A stretch of DNA of 37,450 nt from Oscillibacter sp. ER4. Lineage in GTDB: Bacteria; Bacillota; Clostridia; Oscillospirales; Oscillospiraceae. Made by a program: the position numbers and the translations under genes. The notes beneath the pieces are model-generated. The model was not told the DNA's origin. It ran no database searches and worked only from the letters and a program-made list of their open reading frames with translations. The stretch is taken from the NCBI RefSeq assembly GCF_000765235.1, contig NZ_JPJG01000050.1, positions 1 to 37,450 on the forward strand, in the 5' to 3' direction. Of the stretch, positions 15,428 through 24,049 are shown in pieces. Numbering within the stretch: position 1 is the first letter of the stretch; each line of letters starts with the position of its first letter.

Positions 15428-15847
15428 TCACCTGCGCTTGCGGCGAGCGCGCGCCTTGGCTCCTCTCCCCTTTTTCCCATTTCTTTGTAGTAGGAGCGGC
15501 GCCACCGCGCCGACCGCCATCGCCGCCGCCAGCTCGAGCGACCGCTCCGGCGTCAACCCATCATAAACAAAAAAGCCGATCACCTGCATCGTGACCCACG
15601 CGCTCGCCGCGCAGCCCGCCGTCATCATCGCACGCTTGCTTGTCTTCCTCGCTCCGATCATGCAACCCAAAAACGCCGCGACCGCCGCGCAGACCAGCAC
15701 CGCGCCGTTCGCCATCTCCTCGCTGATCGCACCGCGCAGTATCAGCGCCGATGCCAGCATCAAAAGCACCAGCTCCGTGCCGCAGCACACAAGCGTACCC
15801 AGCGCGCATTTTTTCGCGTACCACGCGGTGTTCACCGTCTTTTCCAC
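15428..15847 (-). CDS. TIGR04086-type membrane protein
   Basis: A 139-residue protein with four hydrophobic segments (about 14-36, 46-62, 70-94, 105-120) and a very basic C-terminal tail (KKGRGAKARARRKRR). The pattern and its position directly after yajC fit the TIGR04086 family of Clostridia, whose function is unknown. The start is GTG 15847 with an excellent GGGGAGG site 7 bases away, but that site is the 3' arm of a terminator-like hairpin. A link with the Sec/YajC membrane machinery is inferred from position only. Confidence 0.8.
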   Translation of the reverse strand: MEKTVNTAWYAKKCALGTLVCCGTELVLLMLASALILRGAISEEMANGAVLVCAAVAAFLGCMIGARKTSKRAMMTAGCAASAWVTMQVIGFFVYDGLTPERSLELAAAMAVGAVAPLLLQRNGKKGRGAKARARRKRR

Positions 15848-15851
15848 GCAA

Positions 15852-15898
15852 AAACCTCCCCTGCATTCGCCTACATGAGCGTATGTCAGGGGAGGTTT
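15852..15898 (-). terminator. Terminator-like hairpin that contains the next gene's ribosome binding site
   Basis: Perfect 12-bp outer stem 15852-15863 with 15887-15898 and a broken inner stem. On the minus strand it is followed by five U, then the GTG of the TIGR04086 gene. The 3' arm carries the GGGGAGG ribosome binding site, so folding would both stop transcription after yajC and hide the site. Confidence 0.75.
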
Positions 15899-15922
15899 GT
15901 TTATGCTATGCAGTTGTCGATC

Positions 15923-16336
15923 TTACTTGATCTCAGGATCGTAAGAGGGCTTATCCTCGGCCTTGTCCGCCTTGTCCTCAATCGGCAGGGCCACAGTCTT
16001 GGCCTCTTCCTCGGTCTGAGGCTTTTCCTCAGCCTTCTTCTCCGCCTTGTCAGCCTTCTTGGCCTTGGGCGCAGCCGCCTGCTCCATCGACTCCGCAGAC
16101 TGGATACCCCACTTGGCGACCTCGATGCGGACGCGGTCCTCAGAGGTCTCGAACACAACCGTCGCGTCGTTCACCTGAACGATGCGGCCGACCAGACCGC
16201 CGATGGTGGTGATGCGCTCGCCCTTCTTGAGGCTGTTGCGCATGTTTTCTGCCTGCTTTTTGCGCTTGTTTTCCGGGCGGATGATCAGGAAGTAGAACAC
16301 CGCGATCATCGCAACCAGCAAGATAATGCTATCCAT
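15923..16336 (-). CDS. yajC: Preprotein translocase accessory subunit YajC
   Basis: YajC is a small single-pass membrane protein attached to SecDF-type translocases. The 137-residue protein begins MDSIILLVAMIAVFYFLIIRP, an N-out helix followed by the conserved PENKRKKQ and the core LKKGERITTIGGLVGRIVQVND. The C-terminal third is an unusual Ala/Lys/Glu-rich tail (about residues 88-137), longer than in most YajC, predicted to be charged and flexible. ATG 16336 follows GAAAGGAAC. It has its own promoter in addition to lying downstream of tgt. Confidence 0.93.
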   Translation of the reverse strand: MDSIILLVAMIAVFYFLIIRPENKRKKQAENMRNSLKKGERITTIGGLVGRIVQVNDATVVFETSEDRVRIEVAKWGIQSAESMEQAAAPKAKKADKAEKKAEEKPQTEEEAKTVALPIEDKADKAEDKPSYDPEIK

Positions 16337-16371
16337 AGTACAAGTTCCTTTCCAAAACAAAAGATATTGGT

Positions 16372-16400
16372 ATTATAACGGATATTTCACTATTGTGCAA
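16372..16400 (-). promoter_or_regulatory. SigA promoter for yajC
   Basis: Minus strand TTGCAC (16400-16395), 17-base spacer, TATAAT (16377-16372), between tgt and yajC. Confidence 0.75.
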
Positions 16401-16417
16401 GGGGTTTATCCAAAGAA

Positions 16418-17551
16418 TCAAACTCTTTCCGACAGCTTCGTGCTGTACTCCGCTCGGAAAGCCGCAAACTCTCCCGCGTCGAGCGCGTCGCGGATGCGCT
16501 GCGTCAGCTTGTTGTAGAAATACAGATTGTGCATCACCGCAAGGCGCAGGGCCAGGATCTCCTCCGCCTTAAAGAGGTGGCGCAGGTACGCACGCGAGAA
16601 ATTCCGGCACGTCGGGCAGTCGCACTGCTCGTCGATCGGCCGCTCGTCGAGCTTGTACTTCTCGTTTTTGAGGTTGATCGAGCCGCTCCACGTGAAGAGC
16701 TTGCCGTGGCGTGCGTTGCGCGCCGGCATCACACAGTCAAAAAAGTCCACGCCGCGCGCCACGCCCTCGATGATGTTCGACGGCGTACCGACGCCCATGA
16801 GATAGCGCGGCTTATCCTGCGGCATATAGGGCTCGACCGCGTCGATGATGTCGTACATCGTCTGCGTCGGCTCGCCGACCGCGAGGCCGCCGATGGCGTA
16901 GCCGTCACAGTCGAGCTTTGCGATCTCCTTCATGTGCCAGATGCGAAGATCTTCGAATGTCGCACCCTGATTGATGCCAAATAACATCTGCTGCGGGTTG
17001 ACCGTATTTGACAAGGTATTCAGCTTGTCATGCTCGATCTTGCAGCGCTCCAGCCAGCGCAGCGTGCGCTCACAGGATGCCTTCGCGTACTCGTAGCGTG
17101 CCGGGTTTTCCACGCACTCGTCGAAGGCCATCGCAATGTCGCTGCCGAGATTCGACTGAATGCGCATGCTCTCCTCCGGCCCCATGAAAATGCGCCGGCC
17201 GTCGAGGTGCGAGGCGAATGTCACACCCTCTTCTTTGATTTTGCGCAGGCCCGCAAGGGAAAATACTTGAAACCCGCCGCTGTCGGTCAGGATAGGGCCG
17301 TCCCAGTGCATAAACTTGTGGAGGCCGCCCATTTGGCGCACCACATCGTCGCCGGGGCGCAGATGCAGGTGGTACGTGTTGGAAAGCTCGATCTGACAGC
17401 CGAGGTCTTTTAAGTCCAGCGCGCTCACGCCGCCCTTAATGGCCGCCTGCGTGCCGACGTTCATAAAAACCGGCGTCTGCACTTCCCCGCCGTGCGCGCA
17501 TTTGAACTTACCGCGCCGAGCCTTGCCCTCGTATTTAATCACTTTGAACAT
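16418..17551 (-). CDS. tgt: tRNA-guanine transglycosylase
   Basis: Tgt swaps guanine 34 of GUN-anticodon tRNAs for the queuosine precursor preQ1. The 377-residue protein has the catalytic and base-recognition motifs DSGGFQVFSL (Asp90), GGLAVGE, the nucleophile in DFFDCVMPARNARHG (Asp271), and the zinc site CDCPTC ... H (Cys309, Cys311, Cys314, His340). Everything needed for activity is present. ATG 17551 follows closely on queA (14-base gap). Tgt and QueA act in consecutive steps of queuosine formation, so the operon is functional as well as positional. Confidence 0.97.
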   Translation of the reverse strand: MFKVIKYEGKARRGKFKCAHGGEVQTPVFMNVGTQAAIKGGVSALDLKDLGCQIELSNTYHLHLRPGDDVVRQMGGLHKFMHWDGPILTDSGGFQVFSLAGLRKIKEEGVTFASHLDGRRIFMGPEESMRIQSNLGSDIAMAFDECVENPARYEYAKASCERTLRWLERCKIEHDKLNTLSNTVNPQQMLFGINQGATFEDLRIWHMKEIAKLDCDGYAIGGLAVGEPTQTMYDIIDAVEPYMPQDKPRYLMGVGTPSNIIEGVARGVDFFDCVMPARNARHGKLFTWSGSINLKNEKYKLDERPIDEQCDCPTCRNFSRAYLRHLFKAEEILALRLAVMHNLYFYNKLTQRIRDALDAGEFAAFRAEYSTKLSERV

Positions 17552-17565
17552 AGTCTTCCCCCGTT

Positions 17566-18591
17566 TCAGGAAACGAACATAGCGTCGCCAAAACTAAAAA
17601 ATCTATAACGTTCTTTTACCGCCTCTTCGTAGGCATGCAGTACGTGCTCGCGGCCCGCGAGCGCCGAGACCAGCATGATGAGCGTGGACTGCGGCAGGTG
17701 GAAATTCGTCACGAGTGCATCCATCACCTTGAAGCGGTAGCCCGGGTAGATGTAGATGCTCGTCCAGCCTGCGGACGGCTCCATGTGTCCGTCCTCCTGT
17801 GCCCAGCTCTCGAGCGTGCGGCACGACGTTGTACCGACGCAGATCACGCGTCCGCCGCGCGCCTTCGTCTCGTTGATAAGCGTCGCCGTCTCAGGCGGGA
17901 TAACGCAGTATTCGCTGTGCATATCGTGCTGCTCGATGTCGTCCTCCTTGACAGGACGGAACGTACCGAGGCCGACATGCAGCGTCACATAGCCGATGTT
18001 CACGCCCTTTGCCTGAATTTTTTCCAGCAGCTCCGGCGTGAAGTGCAGGCCCGCCGTCGGCGCGGCGGCGCTGCCGTTGACCTTGGAATAGACGGTCTGG
18101 TAGCGCTCCTGATCCTGCAATTCCTCCTTGATGTAAGGCGGCAGCGGCATCTTGCCAAGGTGTTCGAGCACCTCGAGGAAAATACCATCAAAGTCGAATT
18201 TCACCATGCGGTTGCCGTCAGGTAACACGTCCACGACCTCCGCTTTGAGCTCGCCGTTGCCGAACTGCATCTTTGCGCCCTTGCGCAGGTGCTTGCCCGG
18301 CCGCACGATGCACTCCCATGTTTTGTCGCCGCGGTCGATGAGCAGAAGCACCTCGCACGCGCCGCCGCCCGGTAGGCGCTGGCCCAAAAGGCGCGCCGGC
18401 AGCACGCGGGAATTGTTCAAGATCAGGCAGTCGCCGGGGTTCAAAAAGTCCGGCAGCTCATAAAAATGGTGGTGTGAGAGCTCACCCGTCTCCTTGTCAA
18501 GGCACATCAGGCGCGATTCGTCGCGCTTTTCGAGCGGCGTCTGCGCGATCAGCTCCTCGGGCAGGTAATAATCAAAATCTTTTGTCTTCAT
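17566..18591 (-). CDS. queA: S-adenosylmethionine:tRNA ribosyltransferase-isomerase
   Basis: QueA transfers and isomerizes the ribosyl group of S-adenosylmethionine onto preQ1 in tRNA to form epoxyqueuosine. The 341-residue protein begins [20 protein letters not shown], a QueA hallmark, with [24 protein letters not shown] and [18 protein letters not shown] near the C-terminus. Length and motifs are standard. ATG 18591 lies 15 bases after the SpoIID-family gene and the stop is 14 bases before tgt, so the genes are one operon. No preQ1 riboswitch was seen ahead of it. Confidence 0.96.
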   Translation of the reverse strand: MKTKDFDYYLPEELIAQTPLEKRDESRLMCLDKETGELSHHHFYELPDFLNPGDCLILNNSRVLPARLLGQRLPGGGACEVLLLIDRGDKTWECIVRPGKHLRKGAKMQFGNGELKAEVVDVLPDGNRMVKFDFDGIFLEVLEHLGKMPLPPYIKEELQDQERYQTVYSKVNGSAAAPTAGLHFTPELLEKIQAKGVNIGYVTLHVGLGTFRPVKEDDIEQHDMHSEYCVIPPETATLINETKARGGRVICVGTTSCRTLESWAQEDGHMEPSAGWTSIYIYPGYRFKVMDALVTNFHLPQSTLIMLVSALAGREHVLHAYEEAVKERYRFFSFGDAMFVS

Positions 18592-18606
18592 GTTGTTTCT
18601 CTTCCC

Positions 18607-20169
18607 TCATCGGATGCTGACATCCGTGTAGTAAAACTGCAGAATATCGCGGTAGGAATAGCCGAGGTTTGCCATCGAGTACGCCCCCCACTGGCTCATG
18701 CCGACATTATGCCCGTAACCGCTGCCGGAGATCACAAAGCTGCCGCTGCCGGACGATGTCGTCGTCCGCTGCTCAAGCTGCGATGTGCCGCTCGACGTGA
18801 TGACGTACACGTTGCCGGACAGCGCCGAGCTCTTCCCGCTGCTGTCGATCGCGCTCATAGAGCCGAGCGCGACGCTCTCGCCCGTGTCATTCACGCTGTA
18901 AGCGTTCTCGCTCCCGCCGCCGCCGATCGTAAAGCGCTGGCTGCGCAGATTCAGCAGCGTCCGGCATGCCTCGCGCGAAACGGTCTTGCTGCCGCTCGTA
19001 CCGGTAAAGGTGACGGAATAGACGTTACCTGTGTCGGTATAGGCCGAGACATAGGCGTTTTTCACCGCGCCGATGCCATAGCCGCGGTTGTTGAGAAGCG
19101 TTGTGAGTTCCGACGCGGTAAACGTCGTCGACCAGTTGTACCGTGGGATGATCGAGGCGATCTTGCCCTCATAGGGGTCGATCTTGCCTTTGAGATAGCC
19201 GACGTCATTGCCCCAGACGTTCAGGCTGTCCTCGCTCGCGCCGCCGTTGCTTGAATAATACACAGCCTCCTGCACGAGTCTTCCGCTGTAGTAGAGGAAC
19301 TCCCCCGCCGTCTGGTCGACCGCAGCATCGGAATTTGCACCGCTCGCCGCCGTGCCCTGATAGACCTGACAGTGCGTCGTCGCGCAGATGTCAAAGCCCT
19401 GCGCGCGATGCTTCGTCTGACAGACCGCGTAGGTGCGCGCACAGACCGCCTGCGCCTTGAGCGCCTCGACCGGCCAGTCCTTGCTCATTTCCCAGGGAAT
19501 GACGCATTTGGCATAGTCCTCAAGATCCACCACGTTGATGACATTGATGTTCCCGCCGCTCACGCGCTGGTATTCAAAGCCGCCGTAGTAGCGGTAGCCG
19601 CGGAACCACGTGACCGTCTTTTCACGCGTCTCGATCGGCAGGATGCCGAGGTTTTCGCTCCCACCGCAGTCGAATTCAAAGAGGATCGTATCCGTTCCCG
19701 TCACGATGACCGTCACGCCCGTGCTGCTGCCGCCGACGGCAGTGCCGCCGTATTGGGCTGCCGCGGACCGCGCCGCACTCAGGCTCGTGTAGCTGCCAGC
19801 GCGCGCATAGAACGCGCCATCCTCGTAGGCAGCGAAGCCGCCGCTGTACTGCGCCGCTGTGCGCGACGCGTCGTCGTAATCGTAAAACGTGCCGGAAAGC
19901 TGCACATGATAGGTCGTATCCGTCGTCACCGTGATCTTTTCATACAACTGCGGCAGTACGCCCAGCTCTTCAAAGCTGCCGTCCGCGTCAAAATACCCCA
20001 GCGCGTAGCCGCCGAAGGCCGAATAATTCTGAAGGTTCGCCGCGCTCATCGCGTCCGAGCCGTACTTGAGCCCCACGCGGAGCGTCTCACCGTCCGTTGC
20101 CTGCGCGAGCGTGCACAGTGAAAGGCACAGCAGACAGGAAAGCAGGAACGTTCTGCACCATTTTTTCAT
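18607..20169 (-). CDS. Secreted SpoIID/LytB-domain protein
   Basis: A 520-residue protein with a signal peptide (MKKWCRTFLLSCLLCLSLCT, cleavage near AQA), followed by a Ser/Gly/Thr-rich region that includes an SPOR-like stretch, then a SpoIID/LytB domain from about residue 205: NVVDLEDYAKCVIPWEMSKDWPVEALKAQAVCARTYA, then GFDICATTHCQVYQG and, at the C-terminus, GSGYGHNVGMSQWGA. SpoIID proteins are lytic transglycosylases that remodel septal peptidoglycan; Glu in the PWEMS motif is the expected catalytic residue. It is longer than canonical SpoIID (~340) and has no membrane anchor apart from the signal, so it may be a LytB-like or SpoIID-related paralogue. ATG 20169 is set by the GGAGG site. 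It heads the queA-tgt operon. (Motif strings are split here only to mark positions.). Confidence 0.88.
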   Translation of the reverse strand: MKKWCRTFLLSCLLCLSLCTLAQATDGETLRVGLKYGSDAMSAANLQNYSAFGGYALGYFDADGSFEELGVLPQLYEKITVTTDTTYHVQLSGTFYDYDDASRTAAQYSGGFAAYEDGAFYARAGSYTSLSAARSAAAQYGGTAVGGSSTGVTVIVTGTDTILFEFDCGGSENLGILPIETREKTVTWFRGYRYYGGFEYQRVSGGNINVINVVDLEDYAKCVIPWEMSKDWPVEALKAQAVCARTYAVCQTKHRAQGFDICATTHCQVYQGTAASGANSDAAVDQTAGEFLYYSGRLVQEAVYYSSNGGASEDSLNVWGNDVGYLKGKIDPYEGKIASIIPRYNWSTTFTASELTTLLNNRGYGIGAVKNAYVSAYTDTGNVYSVTFTGTSGSKTVSREACRTLLNLRSQRFTIGGGGSENAYSVNDTGESVALGSMSAIDSSGKSSALSGNVYVITSSGTSQLEQRTTTSSGSGSFVISGSGYGHNVGMSQWGAYSMANLGYSYRDILQFYYTDVSIR

Positions 20170-20246
20170 AGTATCCTCCACAGCCAGTTTTGCAGAAGCG
20201 ATCGCTCTGCGCCCGGCTGAACATATCCATATGAATCGTATTTTAC

Positions 20247-20275
20247 ATTATACGACAGTTTCCCTCTGCTTTCAA
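20247..20275 (-). promoter_or_regulatory. SigA promoter for the SpoIID-family/queA/tgt operon
   Basis: Minus strand TTGAAA (20275-20270), 17-base spacer, TATAAT (20252-20247). The leader carries a near-palindrome GCAGAAGCGATCGCTCTGC (20192-20210), purpose unknown. I see no clear plus-strand promoter for dapA here and no lysine riboswitch. Confidence 0.85.
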
Positions 20276-20351
20276 GCAAAACTGTATCTCTTTTTGGCCG
20301 CCGCTCCCCCCTACCGTTTTGGCGGTCAAGCGTCATGGAAAGGAGTCCTTT

Positions 20352-21239
20352 ATGAAACCCTGTGTGTTTACCGGCAGCGCCGTCGCTATCGTCACACCGT
20401 TTTGCGGCGACGGTGTCGATCTCGAAGCCTTCGACCATCTCATCGAGCGCCAGATTCAAGGCGGCACCGACGCCATCGTCGTCTGCGGCACAACCGGCGA
20501 GGCCGCGACGCTGAGCTACAATGAGCGCATGGCGCTCATTGAGCGCTGCGTGCGCACCGTCGACCGCCGCGTGCCCGTCATTGCGGGCAGCGGCACGAAC
20601 AGCACCGCGTCCTCCATTGCGCTCTCCAAAGCCGCGCAAAGCGCGGGCGTCGACGCGCTGCTCACCGTCACGCCGTACTACAACAAAGCCTCGCAGAGCG
20701 GCCTTGTGCAGCATTTTTCCGCCATCGCTGACGCGGTCGATGTTCCCGTCATCCTCTACAATGTCCCCGCGCGCACAGGCATCGGCTGCACGGTGCAGAC
20801 ATATCAGGCACTCGCCAAGCATCCGAACATTGTTGGCGTCAAGGAAGCCAGCGACAACTTCGATCTTATTCAGGACACCCTCAACCTCTGCCCGCCGGGC
20901 TTCACCGTCTGGAGCGGTAACGACGGCTCCACCGCCGCCATCATGGCTCTTGGCGGCAAGGGCGTCATCTCCGTCGCCGCGAATGTCGTCCCGCGTGAAA
21001 TGCACGAGCTGACACAGCTCTGCCTGAAAAACCGTTTCTTAGAGGCAGGTGCGCTCCAGCTCAAGCTGCACGAGCTGATCCGTGCGCTGTTTTGCGAGGT
21101 CAACCCCATCCCCGTCAAGGCCGCCATGGAGTTCTTTGGCCTGTGCAGCGGCGAATTGCGGCTACCGCTGTGCCGCATGTCTGAGCGTCATTTGGAACAG
21201 CTCTCGCATGCACTGGAACCGTTCCGGCCCGCGGTATAA
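20352..21239 (+). CDS. dapA: 4-hydroxy-tetrahydrodipicolinate synthase
   Basis: DapA condenses pyruvate and aspartate semialdehyde, the first committed step to diaminopimelate and lysine, and in spore formers also to dipicolinate. The 295-residue protein carries CGTTGEAATLS (Thr47, Thr48), YYNKAS, LYNVPARTG (Tyr136, Arg141) and the Schiff-base lysine Lys164 in GVKEAS. All catalytic residues are intact. ATG 20352 follows GGAAAGGAG. It is a lone plus-strand gene, divergent from the SpoIID-family operon and convergent with tyrS. Confidence 0.97.
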   Translation: MKPCVFTGSAVAIVTPFCGDGVDLEAFDHLIERQIQGGTDAIVVCGTTGEAATLSYNERMALIERCVRTVDRRVPVIAGSGTNSTASSIALSKAAQSAGVDALLTVTPYYNKASQSGLVQHFSAIADAVDVPVILYNVPARTGIGCTVQTYQALAKHPNIVGVKEASDNFDLIQDTLNLCPPGFTVWSGNDGSTAAIMALGGKGVISVAANVVPREMHELTQLCLKNRFLEAGALQLKLHELIRALFCEVNPIPVKAAMEFFGLCSGELRLPLCRMSERHLEQLSHALEPFRPAV

Positions 21240-21367
21240 GCTGATCTTATCTCTCGTTTGTGCAACATTCATTGCGTATTCACTTTGCATCTGCATAATA
21301 TTCATCGCGATATTCAGCGAATATTTGCCGTATTCATTTCACCGTTTTCCACCTTGTGTATTTAGTC

Positions 21368-21407
21368 AAAAAAGCAGGACTCTGCGCTGAAAACGCACAG
21401 AGCCCTG
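21368..21407 (-). terminator. Terminator between tyrS and dapA (mainly tyrS)
   Basis: Stem 21375-21386 with 21394-21407 (imperfect), followed by six T on the minus strand; a weaker T-rich stretch follows on the plus strand, so it may serve both convergent genes. The rest of 21240-21367 is AT-rich with repeated ATTCA and no gene. Confidence 0.8.
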
Positions 21408-21444
21408 TTTCACTTTTTCGTTTACGTTTTGTAATCAGCCTTGC

Positions 21445-22668
21445 TTACGCCTTCACGCGGTGGAAGACCTTCTTACCCTTGCGGACGATGATGCCCTCGC
21501 CCTCGAATCGCTCGCGCGCAAGGCTCTCGTCGATGGAGGCGACCTTCACATCATCGATCGTCACACCGCCCTGCTGGACCAAACGGCGCGCCTCGCCGCG
21601 GGACGGGCACAGGCCGGTCGTGACCAGCATGGAGAGCACGTTGATGCTGCCGTTTTCAAAGTCAGCATCCGTGAGCACGCTCGTCGGCATGTTGGCAGAA
21701 TCGCCGCCCGCGCCAAAGAGCGCCTTGGCAGATTCCTCCGCCTTCTTCGCCTCCTCTTCCCCGTGGACGAGCGCGGTGAGCTCGTAGGCGAGGATCTCCT
21801 TGGCGCGGTTGAGCTGGCTGCCCTCCCACTTGTCCATCTCATCGATCTGCTCGAGCGGCAGGAAGGTAAGCATACGGATGCACTTCAAAACGTCGCTGTC
21901 GCCCACGTTGCGCCAGTACTGGTAGAAGTCGTAGGGAGAGGTCTTCTTCGGGTCGAGCCAGACGGCGTTGCCGGCGGTCTTGCCCATCTTGTGACCCTGC
22001 GAGTCGGTCAGCAGCGTGATGGTCATCGCGTGCGCGTCCTTGCCGAGCTTGCGGCGGATGAGCTCCGTGCCGCCGAGCATGTTGGACCACTGGTCGTCGC
22101 CGCCGAACTGCATATTGCAGCCGTAGTGCTGGAAGAGGTGGTAGAAGTCGTAAGACTGCATGATCATGTAGTTGAACTCAAGGAAGGAAAGCCCCTTCTC
22201 CATGCGCTGCTCATAGCACTTGGCGCGCAGCATATTGTTCACGGAGAAGCAAGCGCCCACCTCGCGCAGCAGCTCAATATAGTTGAGATTCAGCAGCCAG
22301 TCGGCGTTGTTGACCATGATGGCCTTGCCCTCGCCGAAGTCGATGAAGCGCTCCATCTGGCGCTTGAAGCACTCGGCGTTGTGGTCAATATCCTCTTTGG
22401 TGAGCATCTTGCGCATATCCGTGCGGCCCGAGGGGTCGCCGATCATGGTCGTGCCGCCGCCGATGAGCGCGACAGGCTGGTTGCCCGCCATCTGGAGGCG
22501 CTTCATCAGCGTCAGCGCCATAAAGTGGCCGGCCGTCAGGCTGTCGGCCGTGCAGTCAAAGCCGATGTAGAACTTGGCCTTGCCCGCGTTGACCATTTCA
22601 CGGATCTCTTCCTCGTTCGTGACCTGCGCAAGCAGGCCGCGCGCCTGCAGCTCTTCGTAAATACCCAT
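21445..22668 (-). CDS. tyrS: Tyrosyl-tRNA synthetase
   Basis: TyrS charges tRNA-Tyr. The 407-residue protein has the class I signatures: the HIGH equivalent TAGHFMAL (45-52) and the KMSKS equivalent HKMGKT, the tyrosine-binding YIGFDCTADSL and MQFGGDDQWSN motifs, and a C-terminal S4-like RNA-binding domain (LVQQGGVTIDDVKV). ATG 22668 follows AGGAGGAACG. The longer open frame reads into the T-box leader and is not coding. Expression is controlled by a tyrosine-specific T-box. Confidence 0.97.
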   Translation of the reverse strand: MGIYEELQARGLLAQVTNEEEIREMVNAGKAKFYIGFDCTADSLTAGHFMALTLMKRLQMAGNQPVALIGGGTTMIGDPSGRTDMRKMLTKEDIDHNAECFKRQMERFIDFGEGKAIMVNNADWLLNLNYIELLREVGACFSVNNMLRAKCYEQRMEKGLSFLEFNYMIMQSYDFYHLFQHYGCNMQFGGDDQWSNMLGGTELIRRKLGKDAHAMTITLLTDSQGHKMGKTAGNAVWLDPKKTSPYDFYQYWRNVGDSDVLKCIRMLTFLPLEQIDEMDKWEGSQLNRAKEILAYELTALVHGEEEAKKAEESAKALFGAGGDSANMPTSVLTDADFENGSINVLSMLVTTGLCPSRGEARRLVQQGGVTIDDVKVASIDESLARERFEGEGIIVRKGKKVFHRVKA

Positions 22669-22730
22669 TTTCGTTCCTCCTATGTTCATTTGCATTTGAT
22701 TTTCGGACATTCCCGGGCGCTTCCGGGTAA

Positions 22731-22999
22731 CAAAAAACGCCCCCTGTCCGTTCGGACAGAGGGCGAGCATGACTCGCGGTACCACCTCTGGTTCGCCGCC
22801 TTTTCGCAAAGGCAGCCTCACGGAGTGCTGACACACTCCCGCGCGATAACGGGCGCTCCCGGGGCGCGCCTACTGGAAAACTTTCGTTCGGGCGCCGGCT
22901 CCGCGGTGTATTTCGGCACGTTTCCTCTCCTTCTTGCACCGGCCGAAGGCTCTCTGCGCAGGAAATCGCTGCTTACTTCTCCGCTTCATCACCGTAAAC
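22731..22999 (-). promoter_or_regulatory. Tyrosine T-box riboswitch of tyrS
   Basis: The T-box element AGGUGGUACCGCG (22787-22775 on the minus strand) is followed by a terminator, stem 22738-22750 with 22753-22765, and six U. The bulge reads UGGU, which fits the A discriminator of tRNA-Tyr. In the stem I region the likely specifier loop GAAAUACACC gives codon UAC (22910-22908), tyrosine. Uncharged tRNA-Tyr should therefore bind and prevent termination. Confidence 0.95.
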
Positions 23000-23005
23000 G
23001 CGGAT

Positions 23006-23034
23006 ATTGTAACGTAAAGAATCGGTCTTGTCAA
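23006..23034 (-). promoter_or_regulatory. SigA promoter for the tyrS T-box
   Basis: Minus strand TTGACA (23034-23029), 17-base spacer, TACAAT (23011-23006). The start near 22999 opens the T-box leader. The -35 lies just past the stop of the M28-fold gene. Confidence 0.9.
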
Positions 23035-23037
23035 GTA

Positions 23038-23985
23038 TCAAGTATTCTGCGGATTGTAATACATCACGAGCTTGCACAGCCCGTCGCACAGAAGCGACAG
23101 ATTTTCCTCGTCGATCTCCTCTGTTTTCCGCGGCAGGATACAGCGGCCAAAGCCCTTGACCTTTTTGCACGCACAGATGACCGTGCCGCCCATGAACGCG
23201 CGGTTGTCCGAGGGATAGTGAACAAGTCCGTCGGTCTTCAAAAAGCAGGTCTTTCTCTCGCTGTTGCTGAACTGCTCAAGGATCGTATCGAGCAGCTTGT
23301 CGTTCCAGCGGCTCGCCTTGCCCGGCAAAATCAGCAGCTCATCGCCCTCACCCACGCAGTCAAGCACGACGACACTCTTCTTTTTGAGCTCGGGATGCGC
23401 ATGAATCAGGCGCTTGGCGCCCTTGCTCCCCTGTGTGCCACCGTCGAGGAACAAGAAGCACACCTCGCCGCGGTAGCGCGGCGTCAGCGCCTTTGCGACC
23501 TCGAGCAGTGCGATGACGCCGGAGGTGTTGGCATTTTTGTTGTTCGTCTCACTCTTGCCATATTTGGGGTAAAAGAGCGTCACGGCCAGCAGCAACAAAA
23601 AGAGCGGCAGCGTCATATTCGGCATGTTGAGCGCGAACGTCACGCCGAACGAAATAAGGAAGCTCACCGCCAGCGCCAGCAGCGGTATCAGCGCCTCGTA
23701 GAGCATATACGTCGCCGGTCGCGTCGGGCAAATGAGCGGCGGCAGGACCTCGCGCACGCCGGTGTCGTAGTGCGCCGCGAGAACGATCTTTGCCTTCTCG
23801 ATGTCGCCGACGACCACATTCGTCACATTGCCGCCCGCCGAGAGCGCCGACGTCCCGCTCTCGAGCTTCGGCGAATAGCCGAGCTCCTTGAGTGTGTAGA
23901 CAAGCCAGGTGCGGAAGTCCACTTTTTCTTTTTCCTTGCGCCGCACCGGAAAATCCCGCTCGATGCGCTCAGCAAATTCGTTCAT
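23038..23985 (-). CDS. M28 peptidase-fold membrane protein with altered active site
   Basis: A 315-residue protein that keeps the outline of M28 aminopeptidases: AAHYDTG for the first metal ligand, NANTSGVIALLEVAKAL for the second, LDGGTQGSKGAK for the catalytic and third-ligand segment, and VVLDCVG for the fourth. By eye, the DN of DNASG is AN, the catalytic EE is GT, and SDH is SDN, so three to four catalytic or metal residues are missing. Two membrane helices (about 98-117 and 120-143) are inserted between the first two motifs. It may be a non-enzymatic relative. ATG 23985 follows AAAGGAAC. It lies beyond the recN terminator with no clear promoter. Confidence 0.7.
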   Translation of the reverse strand: MNEFAERIERDFPVRRKEKEKVDFRTWLVYTLKELGYSPKLESGTSALSAGGNVTNVVVGDIEKAKIVLAAHYDTGVREVLPPLICPTRPATYMLYEALIPLLALAVSFLISFGVTFALNMPNMTLPLFLLLLAVTLFYPKYGKSETNNKNANTSGVIALLEVAKALTPRYRGEVCFLFLDGGTQGSKGAKRLIHAHPELKKKSVVVLDCVGEGDELLILPGKASRWNDKLLDTILEQFSNSERKTCFLKTDGLVHYPSDNRAFMGGTVICACKKVKGFGRCILPRKTEEIDEENLSLLCDGLCKLVMYYNPQNT

Positions 23986-24002
23986 CTAATGTTCCTTTCT
24001 TC

Positions 24003-24029
24003 GAAAAAGCGCCGCATCGCGGCGCTTTT
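24003..24029 (-). terminator. Terminator between recN and the M28-fold gene
   Basis: Perfect 11-bp stem 24005-24015 with 24019-24029, loop of three, T-run on either side. Confidence 0.85.
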
Positions 24030-24049
24030 CTCTGACATGTGATTTTGCT

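Noticed and set aside
20170-20351. Lysine riboswitch or T-box ahead of dapA
   Set aside because: Only about 180 bases lie between the divergent genes and no conserved lysine-switch or T-box motif is present.
21460-24042. Open frame of 860 residues on the plus strand
   Set aside because: It lies antisense to tyrS, its T-box and the M28-fold gene, has no family resemblance, a His/Arg/Val-rich composition typical of GC-rich shadows and no ribosome binding site.
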